Assembly (NCBI GenBank): GCA_028753945.1
Contig: JAPNXP010000007.1
Location: 1,798,001-1,862,000, forward strand
DNA from: Hexactinellida sp. DTS-2022
Lineage: Eukaryota > Porifera > Hexactinellida
Length of the DNA: 64,000 nt
Reading direction: 5' to 3'
Below, piece after piece: positions 52,951-64,000 of this stretch (its first letter is position 1; every line of letters begins with the position of its first letter). The notes below the pieces were generated by a model. It did not search any database, was not told where the DNA came from, and was given only the letters and a program-made list of their open reading frames with translations. The position numbers and the translations under genes were made by a program.

Positions 52951-55322
52951 TTAATAACTAAATTATGATTAATTGTTATAATTATGTTTTCGTGATTAGC
53001 TAGTATATCACTTGACCTAGAAGTGTGTGTTCCTCTATGAGAATGTTTTTAATTGACAATAAAAATTTAAATTGTGACAATAATAATGAAATATTTGTGG
53101 TTTAGACTTCTAGAAGATTATCCCGAATCTCAGATATAGAAAAACTCGTTTGTGGAAAAATATATCAGATATTTTAAAGTAGTAATACATAAATAAAGTA
53201 CAGATTACTTATATGGAACTAAGTTACTGGTAAATCACTTCAGTTACCACTTACCAGTAACTTAACTAGCAAAATATGATTTAACTTCGAAACTAACTTT
53301 CAAATGTTTTTTCGGATCCTCTGATTAGGGGTATAGGATGAGTAGGAATAGGTATAAACTGATTAAGAATAAGTGGATTGGATTCAATGAACTCAATAAA
53401 TCTGACTCGTGTAATGAATTTGTCTGATACAAGACTGGATTATCAGTGGGATAAATATTTACAATAATGAATTTGCTATAGATGTTTGGAACTTTGGATC
53501 ACTTATTTCCCTCAGGTAAGTATCTTGAGTATATGGAAACTAGGGATCTCAGAAATGTAATTGAATTCAAAAGCGGGAGGTTGTAAAGTATTATGTTGGT
53601 ATTCAACTCTTTTACATGTGCAAGGAACCTGGAAAAGTGTATATTTTGTATTTTGTGTTGTTCTGTAATTTGGAATGAGGCGTGTATCTATAGAATATTG
53701 GTCAAATTTAACATACTTAACTCAACAACGATCATTTGTATTGCGGATAAGAAATCTCAATACATTTTAATTTCTCTGTTCACTCTAACCATAAAACCTT
53801 GACATTGGGGATGTCTTGATTTCCCATGAATTATCTTAATCTCAGATCATTTCACCCGGAACATGGTAGTAAGATTGACATAATTGAATTACCTACGTTA
53901 TCGCTCTGTAGGATGTGTCCGAACAAGCAGAATATATCCAAGAAATTGTCGGTTACTTCTACAGTATACCTGTTTAGCAATGGATGGAGGATAACAAATT
54001 TGGTAAGGTATCTTGATACACCATCTGCCCAAATACTCCACAGTGGGAATTTCAGGGGTGTAAGTGGGAATAGGAAAACTATGCTAGATATACTCTAATG
54101 AAGTATTATTGACATATAGGATATCGGGAGCTGCAAACTGAATGGCATTATCAAAAATGATGTACGTAGTCTCCTAAACGTAGTTGTAGACAATTCATGA
54201 AAATGCTATAATAAAGTATACTATAGGTTTGTTAACAAATTTTTTATTGTTCACACATGATTATTGATTATATTTCTGAAACAAGGTATAATTTTTCAAA
54301 AATCCTAATATAAATGGTTCAAAGTTATTAAGTTACCAACGTCGCATCCTTTTCGCGCATTTAAAAACTCTTTTAAAGAATATTACATCAGCCAAGTTTT
54401 AGAGCTAGTAGAACCCAGTTTTGACAATATTGTTGAGATCTCAGTATGAAAAAGTATGTTTCCACTAATTTGCCGACAGTTCATCTCCAAACTAAACATT
54501 AATTTATCAAATTGACACCGAATTGCTTGATATTAATCAGATTCAATTTCATCGTATTCCACAACTCACTGGATTCGAGTAAGAAATTCAAAAGCTTACT
54601 TGTCATGCATAAGAAATAATCTTAATTGAAGAAGTATAATTGGTACTTGAATCACTTATCTTAATAAATTAAATAATATTAAAAGAAAATATCTGTGGGA
54701 AAATTTGGGCGCATCTGGAATTTTGTTTATATTGAAGTTTAATATGTCTACTTTACATTAAAAACAGTAAAAAAATCTGCCGGAGCCTGGACACGATATT
54801 TCCCATCACCTTGAAGGAGGGGGGCTAAGCAAGAATATATTGTCCGAATCGTATATTTTCCGTTAGCCACATCCCATAATCAATTTATACTGAAATGTTA
54901 TCATGATATCGAATATATATAATTAAACCATGTATATCAGAATATTCAAAAGGGAAGTCATTCTCAAGAAAAGTGTTCTCAAAATCTGCAATGAAGCATA
55001 GTAACTTTCTTTAACCGGAAAATAGAAATTCGATTGTCAAAAATCTCATACTTTGAATAGTCATAACAACCAAAATATTTCTTAGATCAGAATGAAATTA
55101 TGCATTCTAAGTTATTTGATATTCTGAATTCAGTGGTAACCAAGAATTCAAGTTTCAAGAGAATGATAATTTTATCCTATTTCCACCTAGATTCCCACTG
55201 TGATACTTAATTCAAGATAAGATTTCTAGACAAATAAATTTGAATATTTCTCGAAGAATTAATTATTTTCAACTTGGATTTATGTTTAAACTTACTCATC
55301 CCCAAATGGCTCTTTTCATTTT
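52951..55322. other. AT-rich region, no assigned element
   Basis: This is the longest stretch without recognised repeats, perhaps host intron DNA. A 90-codon open frame at 53826-54098 (begins MNYLNLRSFHPEHGSKIDI) has no motif that I recognise and no clear splice or start context. No G-alpha exon was found on the minus strand. Confidence 0.4.
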
Positions 55323-55500
55323 TACTGTGCCGACTATACTATAGTATAGTGGCCCAGTATTGGAATCACTGCCTTTATTACTGTGCCGACTATACTATAG
55401 TATAGTGGCCCAGTATTGGAATCACTGCCTTTATTATTACTGTGCCGACTATACTATAGTATAGTGGCCCAGTTCTAATCTCACTGCCTTTATTTTTTTA
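55323..55500 (+). repeat. GTGCCGACTATACTATAGTATAG tandem units, cluster 2
   Basis: Three units start at about 55324, 55380 and 55439. Each contains CTGTGCCGACTATACTATAG and then TATAGTGGCCCAGT. Unit length is 56-59 bp. The first two are nearly identical, which suggests recent tandem duplication. Confidence 0.9.
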
Positions 55501-56799
55501 ATATTTTTTTCTCCGTAGACGGTGCCCTGGCCAGAGCTTTATAGTTGATGGGCTGAAACTAGGCATGTAGGTGCGATGGGACCGTCTAATTTGCACCTGG
55601 GGTTACGATTTTTAATTAACACATTTTGGACACATCTTTAACACCTTTCAAAATTTGTCTGGTCCATAACTCAAAATATGTTTTACTAAACCCCCAAATT
55701 TTATTTCATATTTGGATTCATCTTAAAATTCTGCGTCTGTTGGGAGAAGAAAACTTTCAAAAATGGCTTTAATCTTTGCCATAAATGGGGGTTGAAATTT
55801 CTTTGTTTACTCACACTTCAATTTCTGTAAAAGTGTTAAATCTAATTCCATTGTTTTAACTTGTAATAATTATATTGATTTAACTTGTTAAATCCTACTC
55901 TATTGATTCAACTTGCGATAATTAAATTGATTCAACTTATAAATTCCAGCTGGCTTCTATTTAATTGTAGCATTACTATACAATGGATTAAATTAAATTA
56001 ATTTATATAAGGAATTTGTTGACTTCACTCAACTCACCGTGGATAACATTGCTAAAATAAATAACTAATAATTTAATTTATTATCAATAAGTAATGAATG
56101 AATGGCATTAAACTAAAGATGGTTTATGATAGAACCGTTAAGATTTTACATTCCACAACAACGACAGATTAAGTGATTATATTTATTTCGGCGAGAATAT
56201 TCTTGCACAATTAATGTACTGACGTAATTTATTATAATTAATTCCTTTTGTATTTAACTTATAGAAGTTTCTAATTGGATTATTGGGGATATCGAGTGCG
56301 CTGAATTCAAATATGATAGTGAAATTCGATTTAAATTAATAATAAGTGCAAATAATTGAACTTTATTTATTTTGCTGTACATAATTATGGTGTTAAATTA
56401 TTAATTTATTAATTAAATATTTATACTATTTAGCTAAATTTCATTAATCTCAGAGATGATACAAGATAGAAACAAACTTTCAATTTATCAATTGGTCCTT
56501 ATGCCACGTACCACCTACACAAGTGGGTCTTGACACCTTGAGGTGATGATGACATCGTCAAAAAAATGTATTTTTACAATTATGTGAATTAAATAATTCG
56601 CATGGGTTGGTTGGAGTTGGGTGAATACCCAATAAGCACTTTAAAAATGCTGAGTCATCACAGATTATATTCTACTGAAACTTGAATATCTCTCAAATGA
56701 AGTGAGCTAAATGGAAACTTCCACCACTCTAAGGGTCGTTGCCTACTGAAACACCTTTCTGAAATAATTTAACACCTTCATAGTGATGATGACTAGGCG
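55501..56799 (+). repeat. Compound repeat of the hairpin family, copies 3 and 4
   Basis: 55501-56135 matches 7790-8360 (GGTGCGATGGGACCGTCTAA ... GAATGGCATTAAACT). It switches abruptly at about 56145 to the subtype found at 43260-43920 and 57790-58290 (ACAACAACGACAGATTA ... CCTTGAGGTGATGATGACAT). The switch suggests recombination or insertion between related repeats. It is non-coding. Confidence 0.75.
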
Positions 56800-56928
56800 A
56801 AAAAAAATCCAAAATTTCAGCTTGTGCCGACAGCATGTTCCTTTGGAGGCACTTTCAATAAACCACCACCAAAATATAGTGCCACCAAAGGAACATGCGT
56901 CGGCACAGGCTGCAATTTTGGATTTTTA
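56800..56928 (+). repeat. 130-bp hairpin repeat, copy 4
   Basis: Arms with TTGTGCCGACAGCATGTTCC and GAACATGCGTCGGCACAGG. The right end runs directly into a partial TGTGCCGACTATACT unit at 56940. Confidence 0.85.
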
Positions 56929-56939
56929 TTATTATTACT

Positions 56940-57264
56940 GTGCCGACTATACTAACTTGAGATAATTATATTGATTTAACTAACAAATTCCAGCTGGCTT
57001 CTATTTAATTATGGTTTTACTGTACACTGGATTAAATAAAATAAAATAATATAAGGAATTTGTTGACTCAACTCAACCAACCGTGGATAACATTGCTAAA
57101 ATAAACAACTAAAAATATATTTTATTATCAATACATAATGAATGAATGGCATTAAACTCTTGATGGTTTATAATAGAAACTAAGTTCAAATTTATCTACC
57201 TTTCCTTGTGACTACGACCAATTAACAAATGGTTCTTCACACCTTGGGCGTTGATGACTTGGCG
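56940..57264 (+). repeat. Compound repeat fragment before hairpin copy 5
   Basis: A partial GTGCCGACTATACTA unit is followed by AACAAATTCCAGCTGGCTTC and ACTCAACCAACCGTGGATAA, the same block order as at 55860-56130 and 58850-59060. Confidence 0.75.
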
Positions 57265-57393
57265 AAAAAAAATCCAAAATTGCAGCCTGCGCCGACAGCA
57301 TGTTCCTTTGGAGGCACTATCAATAAACCACCAACAAAATATAGTGCCACCAAAGGAACATGCGTCGGCACAGGCTGCAATTTTGGATTTTTT
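57265..57393 (+). repeat. 130-bp hairpin repeat, copy 5
   Basis: Arms CCTGCGCCGACAGCATGTTC and GAACATGCGTCGGCACAGG around CAATAAACCACCAACAAA. It is nearly identical to the copy at 59070. Confidence 0.9.
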
Positions 57394-57559
57394 ATTCTTC
57401 CGTAGATCATCCACTGAACAGAGTTTAATTAACTAAGAACCCAAAATTTCAGGATATGTGTCTCATGTGTTACAGATGTGCACCTGGGGTCACGATTTTT
57501 GATTAAAAAACTTTGAACACATTTTTGCACCTGTTTAATATTTAAACAGGAAGAATAAA

Positions 57560-58294
57560 TAATACCTGAATATTCAATTTATATGCATTCGATAGAGAAT
57601 TTAATTCTACACCTTTTCACAGTGCACGAATTTTTAAATTGGGTTTCGTTTGTGCCACAATTGAGTTGCAAGTTTCTTTTGTTTACTACACTTCAGTTCA
57701 ATTGAAAGTGTTAAATCTAATTCTATTGTTTCAACTCGTTATTATTATATTGATTCAACTTGTGAGATCGAGTAGGCTTCTATTTTCCAATTGAAAACTA
57801 AGATTATATATTTCACAACAACGACAGATTATGTGATTATATTTACTTCTGCGAGAATATTATTGCACTGTTAATATACTGACGTAATTAATTCTAATTA
57901 ATTCAGTCAGTATATGACTTATATAGATGCTCCCAATTTGTTTATTAGGGGTTATCGAGTGTGCGGAATTGAAATTTGATAGCCAAATTAATTAATAAAA
58001 TATTTATGACAAAATAATTAAACTTAATAAATATAAGTTGACATTGAAATTGTGTTAAATTATTAATAATTATTTATACTAATTAATTAAATATCATAAA
58101 TCTCAAAGATCAGAGATAATAGAAACAAACTTTTAATTTATCAATTGGTCCTTATGGCACGTGCAACCTATACAAGTGGGTCCTGACACCTTGAGGTGAT
58201 GATGACATCGCTAAAAAAATGTGCTTTTACAATTTTGTTAATTCGATATTTAAAATGGGTTAGTTGATGTTGGGTGATGACCCAACACTCACAT
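57560..58294 (+). repeat. Compound repeat of the hairpin family, copy 5
   Basis: Matches 43036-43920 from ATATGCATTCGATAGAGAAT to the GATGATGACATCG block before the hairpin at 58295. Confidence 0.75.
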
Positions 58295-58420
58295 AAAATC
58301 CAAAATTGCAGCCTGTGCCGACGCATGCTCCTTTGGTGGCACTATATTTTGTTGGTGGTTTATTGATAGTGCCTCCAAAGGAACATGCTGTCGGCACAGG
58401 CTGCAATTTTGGATTTTTTT
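58295..58420 (-). repeat. 130-bp hairpin repeat, copy 6, inverted
   Basis: Same hairpin in the opposite orientation: GAACATGCTGTCGGCACAGG lies on its right and the loop reads TTTGTTGGTGGTTTATTG. The flank 58430-58780 is the reverse complement of the flanks of copies 5 and 7. So 58295-59200 forms a larger inverted structure with copy 7. Confidence 0.9.
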
Positions 58421-59069
58421 CCGCCCAGTCATCAAAGCCTCAAGGTGTCTAGATTCTAGAATCAATTGTTAACCGGTCCGAGTCACAAGGAACGGTAGAT
58501 AAATTTGAAGTTTGTTTCTATCATAAACCATTTGAGTTTAATGCCATTCATTCATTATGTAGTGATAATAAACTATATTATTTATTATTTATTTTAGCAA
58601 TGTTATCCACGGTTGGTTGAGTCGAGTCAAACAAATTCCTTATATTGTTATATTTTATTTAATCCATTGTATAGTAATACTAGAATTAAATAGAAGCCAG
58701 CTGGAATTTATAAGTTAAATCAATATAATTATCGCGAGTTGAATCAATAGAGTAAGATTTAACAAGTTAATATTATAACTTATTATCAATACATAATGAA
58801 TGAATGACATTAATTCTAGTATTACTATACAATGGATTAAATTAAATTATATAATATAAGGAATTTGTTGACTCAACTCAACCAACCGTGGATAACATTG
58901 CTAAAATAAATTACTACTAATATATTTTATTATCAAAACAAAATGAATGAATGGCAATAAACTCTAGATGGTTTATGATAGAAACAAACTTCAAATTCAA
59001 CAATCGTTCCTTGTGACTCCGACGACTTAACAAATGGTTCTTCACACCTCGGGCGTTGATGACTTGGCG

Positions 59070-59199
59070 AAAAAAAATCCAAAATTGCAGCCTCCGCCGA
59101 CAGCATGTTCCTTTGGAGGCACTATCAATAAACCACCAACAAAATATAGTGCCACCAAAGGAACATGCGTCGGCACAGGCTGCAATTTTGGATTTTTTT
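59070..59199 (+). repeat. 130-bp hairpin repeat, copy 7
   Basis: Arms with CCTCCGCCGACAGCATGTTC and GAACATGCGTCGGCACAGG. It ends the cluster that runs from 55323. Confidence 0.9.
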
Positions 59200-59329
59200 A
59201 TTTCAAATTTTATCGAAAAATATTTTAATTGTAAAATAGTAATTTTTTAGCCACGGCATGGAAGTGTAGATTTCAAAATAAAAAAACAGCCGACTGCACC
59301 TAACATGGGCAGCCCACTATTATAGTGTA

Positions 59330-59820
59330 CTAGCGCGCTTCGCTTGCTTAATCGCTTCGCGGAAGAAAACAACAACACACCAACCGCTTCGCGGTTGGTG
59401 TGTGATTTATATAAACCTAAGATTGATTATAAAGCGTTTATAGGTCTAAATAGTTAAATTTAACAAAGTGAAATTTTAGTGATTACGTCATCATGTACTA
59501 ATGAGTAAGCATATTGGAAATCTGGTGTGACAAACGTGTCCGCATCATTAATATACATGTTCTATTAAATTTTCAGATTTTTATCTCTTAGAGAGCGAGA
59601 ATTATGTGCGATTATGTAAATTTTCATACTTCTCGAAATGTGACAATGACGTCATAACTTGTCGAGGTGCGAGAAATTTTGAGTGGAAACCTCAACTTGT
59701 TGGCGGGTGCCAAAAGTTACCCCCATATGCCAAAAAATTACATTTGGAAAGCGTCCACTTTCTTCAATCAACTCGTAACATACAAACAAATATGCCAGCC
59801 TTGTGTTTTAATAGTATAGA
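59330..59820 (-). mobile_element. Non-autonomous Helitron, family 1, inverted
   Basis: On the minus strand it starts TCTATACTATTAAAACAC after A and ends AAGCGCGCTAG before T. The hairpin CCAACCGCTTCGCGGTTGG lies near the 3' end. The length, 491 bp, equals that of the copy at 52460-52950. Confidence 0.93.
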
Positions 59821-59835
59821 TATCCTCGAAACATG

Positions 59836-60440
59836 AAGATGAAAATTATAAAAAAAACACCGGAATCATCTGTTAGACAGAATATCTAAGTGCAATTTAG
59901 ATTTTTCCGTACCAACAAATATTTGTAGGGATATATTTGAAAATTTCATTGGCTTTTTTCCAATGTTGATATTATTTATGTGCATTTGAATCTTCATTTA
60001 CAGCTCATTCATTTTACAAACATTTCATTTCTGTTTCAACTGTTTCGTTCAAAAGATCAACAAAAAATAAAGTATTTACTTGCACCCTTTTTCAGATTGC
60101 TTTACAGTTTATCATATTTTCTATCAAATATTTTCAGTTGAAAACTATTACTATACAACGACATATCAAATCTATGTATATTAAATGAAAATATTCATTC
60201 TAAACTATTTTTGGTCAAAGGATTCATGAATCCATGGTGCATTATGTGTACCATAATTCAATTGAGTATTATTCTTGGTTCATAAATACTCATGATTCAA
60301 GAAAATTGTTTTCAAAATACCAGAAGATGTTATGAATAAAACACATGCCAATATATTAAGGTGCATGTTTGTACACATATTAAAGCATATGGAAATCTGG
60401 GTTCCTATTACACAAGTTACTACAATGTACATTAATTTAT
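59836..60440. other. AT-rich stretch, nothing assigned
   Basis: No exon or element ends are recognised. Confidence 0.4.
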
Positions 60441-60446
60441 TACATA

Positions 60447-61069
60447 CAGTAGAACTCGCAAAGTACGTACTCGGCTTAAGACGTACACTCGGATATCACG
60501 TAATGTTCGCTAATTACCGATTTTTCCTCCTATCTGATCAATTATAAAGGATTCGGTTAATACCTACACGGAAAAGATGTACCAATTATATTCCCAAGAA
60601 AATAAATGTATGTATTTAAATTCGGTTAGTAAGTCACTAGAAAAATATTGCAGAACTCAGTTATAATTTGGTTTAAGTGAGTAGGTGACAACTAAAATTC
60701 ATCCGGATCTCGCCGGATCCGCCTTTGCATATTCCATCAGTCTACCACGGACTTGTTAGATGATATGAACACGATGTAGGGAATACAAGACTCTAACATA
60801 TCTAACGATAAAAATTAATGTATTATAGTTGTCACGTACACTAAATCAAAATACTTACTGAGTCCAGCTTACAGTTTTTATGTACGTACCAACCGAAATA
60901 TAATAGATATATTTACTAGAGAATAAAAATCGGTAGGTCTTATCCGATTAGGTATTAACCGAATATTGTATAATGCATTTGATAGGGGGAAAAATCAATA
61001 TTAGAGAATAGTGCGTATTATCCCATAGTACATTTTAAGCTGAGTAGTTTCTAAGCGAATTCCACTGTA
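60447..61069. mobile_element. pogo-like element, GTAGAACTCG family, copy 2
   Basis: The left end CAGTAGAACTCGCAAAGTAC and right end CTAAGCGAATTCCACTG are inverted and bordered by TA. The inside shares GATATGAACACGATGTAGGG and TATAGTTGTCACGTACAC with 40076-40605. Words TCGGTTAATACCTA recur inside. There is no transposase. Confidence 0.8.
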
Positions 61070-61299
61070 ACTAATTGTCTATTCAAAATAATAAATTTTT
61101 TAAGCAATCCTGATCAAACGTGAGTTCGAAGTTTCTTATCCATATTTTCCTCAAACTGTCAATCAAAGATATTTAAATAGTTTATGTCTCCTATTACGTC
61201 ATAAAATTAAAATAAATTTGAATTGGCGTAGAGCATTGAATATTTTTTGTAAGTAATTAGAGGCTACTTTGATTAATAGAATCAATTAAACACTTGATA

Positions 61300-61412
61300 C
61301 GCATACAGATTCGGATCCGGTGGATCCGGTAACCTCATCTCGGAACCGGCCGGATCCCGGATCCACAAAAAATGGGGAAATCCGGTCCAGGATCCGGTGC
61401 ATCTCTAATGAG
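61300..61412. mobile_element. hAT right end, GATCCGGTGCATCTCTA type
   Basis: A set of GGATCCGG/CCGGATCC words ends in CCGGTGCATCTCTA. Reversed, this is TAGAGATGCACCGG, a hAT-type start related to the family at 42113. A matching left end is not clear; CATCCGGATCTCGCCGG at 60699 is a weak candidate. It is followed by a poly-C run of about 20 (61420-61441). Confidence 0.6.
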
Positions 61413-61553
61413 AACCCAGCCCCCCCCCCCCCCCCCCCCCCACCCTCTGTATCACACCCTGACTCAAATATAGAACTAGATCTTTCCGAATTCTAATTCT
61501 GCTCAACTTTTCAATAAATTCACGGATCTACTCAAGTTTTGAAAGGCTATCTT

Positions 61554-61920
61554 ATATGTTAAATCACAATGTTTTTGTGTTTGTTTGTTTGTTTGTGTGT
61601 TTGTTTAGAATTGATTGAGAACTGCTAAAAGCTGCAGACTTGAAATTTGGCAGGGCAGTAGGGAATACTTTATGTACAAACAAGTTCAATATCTAAAAAA
61701 ATATTCACATCTTCAATCACAAAAGGTGTCAAAACCTTTAGCCAATTAAATTCTAGGCTTGTTCCAGTATGGATTAGCAGCTAGCATTCAATTAATATAA
61801 TTGAATGCTTTTGTGCCCTTCAAATGTTAAGTGTGCATTATAGAATACTGAGACAGTAATCCAATTGGTCGAGAGGAAGTTCATGCATCCAATCAGTTAT
61901 TTGTGTTCTGTCTGTCTAGG
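61554..61920 (+). mobile_element. Helitron family 2 fragment
   Basis: After TTTGTTTGTTTGTTTGTGTG the sequence follows the Helitron at 24470 (TATTCACATCTTCAATCAC, CAAAACCTTTAGCCAATTAA, CAATCAGTTATTTGTGTTC). The first bases and the 3' hairpin are missing or changed. Confidence 0.7.
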
Positions 61921-61923
61921 CCA

Positions 61924-62400
61924 ACAGGGTTCCGCAAACTAGGTTTTTCAGGCCGCATGAGGCCTGAAACTACCTTAAGCGTGACCTGATAGCCCAATGG
62001 AAATTTGTATCATGTGTGGTCTGAGAGACATCACTAATTTAATCTGGCCTGTACACATATACACACTAATTAGAACCTTTTGACTAGGGTCCTTTATGCA
62101 CTTTTGCATAGAAATTTCAAATTAGTATAGTTCAACTTTAGTATTACTACAACATAATAGTTTTGTTATAAATTTCGAAAAATTTCTCGATATTGTTTGC
62201 GGTCCCCGAGGAAAAAAATTAGTTAAGATTATGTGGCCTGATATTAATGAAATTTTTCGCCACTGGGGATGTGCCGCTGCAGGTCGCGTTTCAATTATGT
62301 GCTCACCATATGTTACATGGATTGCGTTGCCTGAATAGCCTCTGGCAGAGGACCTCACAAGGTTTGTTGTACCATCGCTTTCTAATATTTCTCTCAAGGT
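61924..62400. other. hAT-like end and unassigned decayed trace
   Basis: CAGGGTTCCGCAAACTAGG at 61924 with GGCCGCATGAGGCC nearby resembles a hAT left end. At 62122-62397 both strands have open frames of about 90 codons (plus reading: DIVCGPRGKKLVKIMWPDIN). I recognise neither, and no splice or start context decides between them. Confidence 0.3.
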
Positions 62401-62661
62401 ATCAGTTATTCCACTAGTTGGGTTTCATCTGTTATAATTAAGACTGTTTAACATTGTAGTTACTGGTTCGTAGTGGTTGCAGTATTTTGCAATATATAGA
62501 GTGGCAGTCGGGTTGGTGGTAGCTCTGAGTATATACACAGTGGGCAAACCAGGGGAAATAGAGTTATTTGTCAACATCCTTGGAATACGAACTATAATAT
62601 TTTTTCAGATTCACCATTGTTTCAAACCTAGAAATACTAATTTTCGAAGTCATATACTATC

Positions 62662-63069
62662 GGGCTCATTTTAAGAAATATGCATTTCCCTGGCAACCGA
62701 GGAATGTGTAAACATTCCAATTATAATTTCGATATATTTCATTCAACTAGTTATGGACATTCTCATGTTCCAATTTTGAACATTTATAACTCGTTTAACT
62801 ATGTTAAAAGCAGGCTATAAAAACACGACAATTCCCACGAAAAAAAGCGATTACGTATTCAAATGGTGATATATCGCAATTCTAAAGGGTGTTATGTATG
62901 CCTTGATATCATGTTCCTAACTTCCTATATAATTATAATGCATTTCTCAGGTCTGTCATTACTAGCTATTGAGATAAAGATATGTTAGCTAATAATCAAT
63001 AGCCTTTAAGTAATCCATGATCCAGCAAAATCTACTCAGTAGTATGGCCTTATATAACGAAGGTCACGG
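62662..63069 (+). repeat. Family IR2 palindrome, single arm
   Basis: Corresponds to the right arm of 10896-11980, from GGCTCATTT(T)AAGAAATATG to the terminal TATATAACGAAGGTCACG. The left arm is absent, so this copy is half an element. The upstream junction at about 62660 is abrupt. Confidence 0.8.
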
Positions 63070-63382
63070 ACTCACGGTAGAACGAACTATAACCAATGCC
63101 ACGTTTTTATTAACTGTTTACTGATAATACTGGAGGTTGTAACAATTTAGGTAACTCTATACCAGCCTCAGCCATAATATTTTTTCCTAGTACGTAGATA
63201 GATATCGATATTATTTGACTAAATTTCTAATTCCCGAAGAAATTGGACAATAATCAATTCTTAATTAATAAATAATTTTGTTGTGGTAATGCCCTTGATG
63301 TCTGTAAGAGGTAGTTTCACGAATGTCAACTTGAGAAATTTATGATAATCTTTTAATTCCGATAAAGTGAGTATATATATAT

Positions 63383-64000
63383 TGGACCTGTACCGGATTA
63401 GAGATTCTCTACTCCGGCCGGATAACCGGCTAAATATGTATTTGACAAATGATACCATAATATCACATCAAGAACAATTTCTCCTTATTCTTGATTAATT
63501 TGTACATATACTAAGCTTGTGTTTTTGTAGGGAGGCTTCAAAAATAATTTATGTGATTCCACAATTGATACAGTATATTAATAAACTCTCAATCGCATTT
63601 GCCTTTGGTAGATAAGATATTTTCAATAACATATTTATTTTCGATTCCTAATATTTTTTGTGATCGATTTTCCTATTAGCTTGAATGGTTGCGTTTTGTA
63701 TCAATCCCAGCATGAGTGAAATTTGGCATTTTTCTCACTATCTAAGAACGATTGTTTCAGAGCACTTTGTAATGAATGTGATGCCAATACATATATAACG
63801 TGGTAAATATCCTAAAGTATATAGCACGTCACCACTGTGGAACCACATAAAACATTCACATGCAGAAATTTAGAAAAAAAACAATATATTAAAATCCTCG
63901 AGTAGAAATTCACAACAAGGTGATCATAGTATTTTTCAATCAACTAGTTCTGCTATTACACATTATCTAAATCCTACTCCAAGAATATCTATACAAGAAA
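63383..64000 (+). mobile_element. hAT element, GCTGTACCGGAT family, second copy, cut by window end
   Basis: It begins TTGGACCTGTACCGGATTAG, followed by AGATTCTCTACTCCGGCCGG as at 42113. From 63704 it matches 44050-44300 and 44784-44850, passing through the insertion point of the MITE 44293-44783. The right end lies outside the window. Confidence 0.8.

Noticed and set aside
53826-54098. Calling the 90-codon frame a gene
   Set aside because: No recognised domain, no supported start or splice sites; kept as a low-interest observation only.

Overview
The window is AT-rich nuclear DNA of an animal, probably an invertebrate; I cannot name the species. No bacterial-type gene layout, operon or rRNA/tRNA gene is visible. 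The main evidence for a metazoan is one spliced exon of a heterotrimeric G-protein alpha subunit (49521-49684, minus) and a rich set of animal-type DNA transposons: hAT, PIF/Harbinger, THAP/P-like, Tc1-mariner/pogo-like, piggyBac-like, Helitron and Mutator-like long palindromes. I saw no convincing LINE, SINE or LTR coding sequence.

Layout. 0-12 kb: two copies of a dispersed repeat, a decayed multi-part transposase-like gene with an OTU-like segment (about 3.0-7.7 kb, minus) broken by hAT-type MITEs, then two kilobase-scale near-perfect palindromes (9008-10263 and 10896-11980). 12-19 kb: mostly unassigned AT-rich DNA, one pogo-like MITE and decayed coding traces. 18.7-22.2 kb: a Helitron, then a two-gene Harbinger element (Myb/SANT-like plus DDE genes, minus strand), both genes broken. 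24-31 kb: a Helitron inside a hAT-like MITE with a pogo-like MITE inside the Helitron; an inverted pair of AAACGCGTTT-rich arms, one holding a piggyBac-like MITE; a 1.4 kb hAT element. 32.3-35.1 kb: a GC-rich hAT transposase pseudogene containing a deleted relative of itself. 36-39.7 kb: nested hAT, pogo and mariner elements. 40-48.6 kb: a deep nest built on a second Harbinger copy and a THAP/P-like pseudogene. 49.5 kb: the G-alpha exon. 51-53 kb: another palindrome and a Helitron. 55.3-59.3 kb: a cluster of hairpin and GTGCCGAC repeats, then another Helitron. 60-64 kb: pogo-like, Helitron-like, palindrome-arm and hAT fragments.

Apart from the G-alpha exon, every coding trace that I recognise belongs to a mobile element and is disabled. 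Transposition is dated locally by nesting, target-site duplications (8 bp hAT, 9 bp Mutator-like, TTAA piggyBac, TA Tc1/pogo, A|T Helitron) and by paralogous near-empty sites inside the window. The most unusual signals are the two long palindrome families, a short TEAD/RFX-like motif module shared by otherwise different palindromes, a hAT derivative inserted in its own parent gene, and two Harbinger copies carrying identical disabling lesions.
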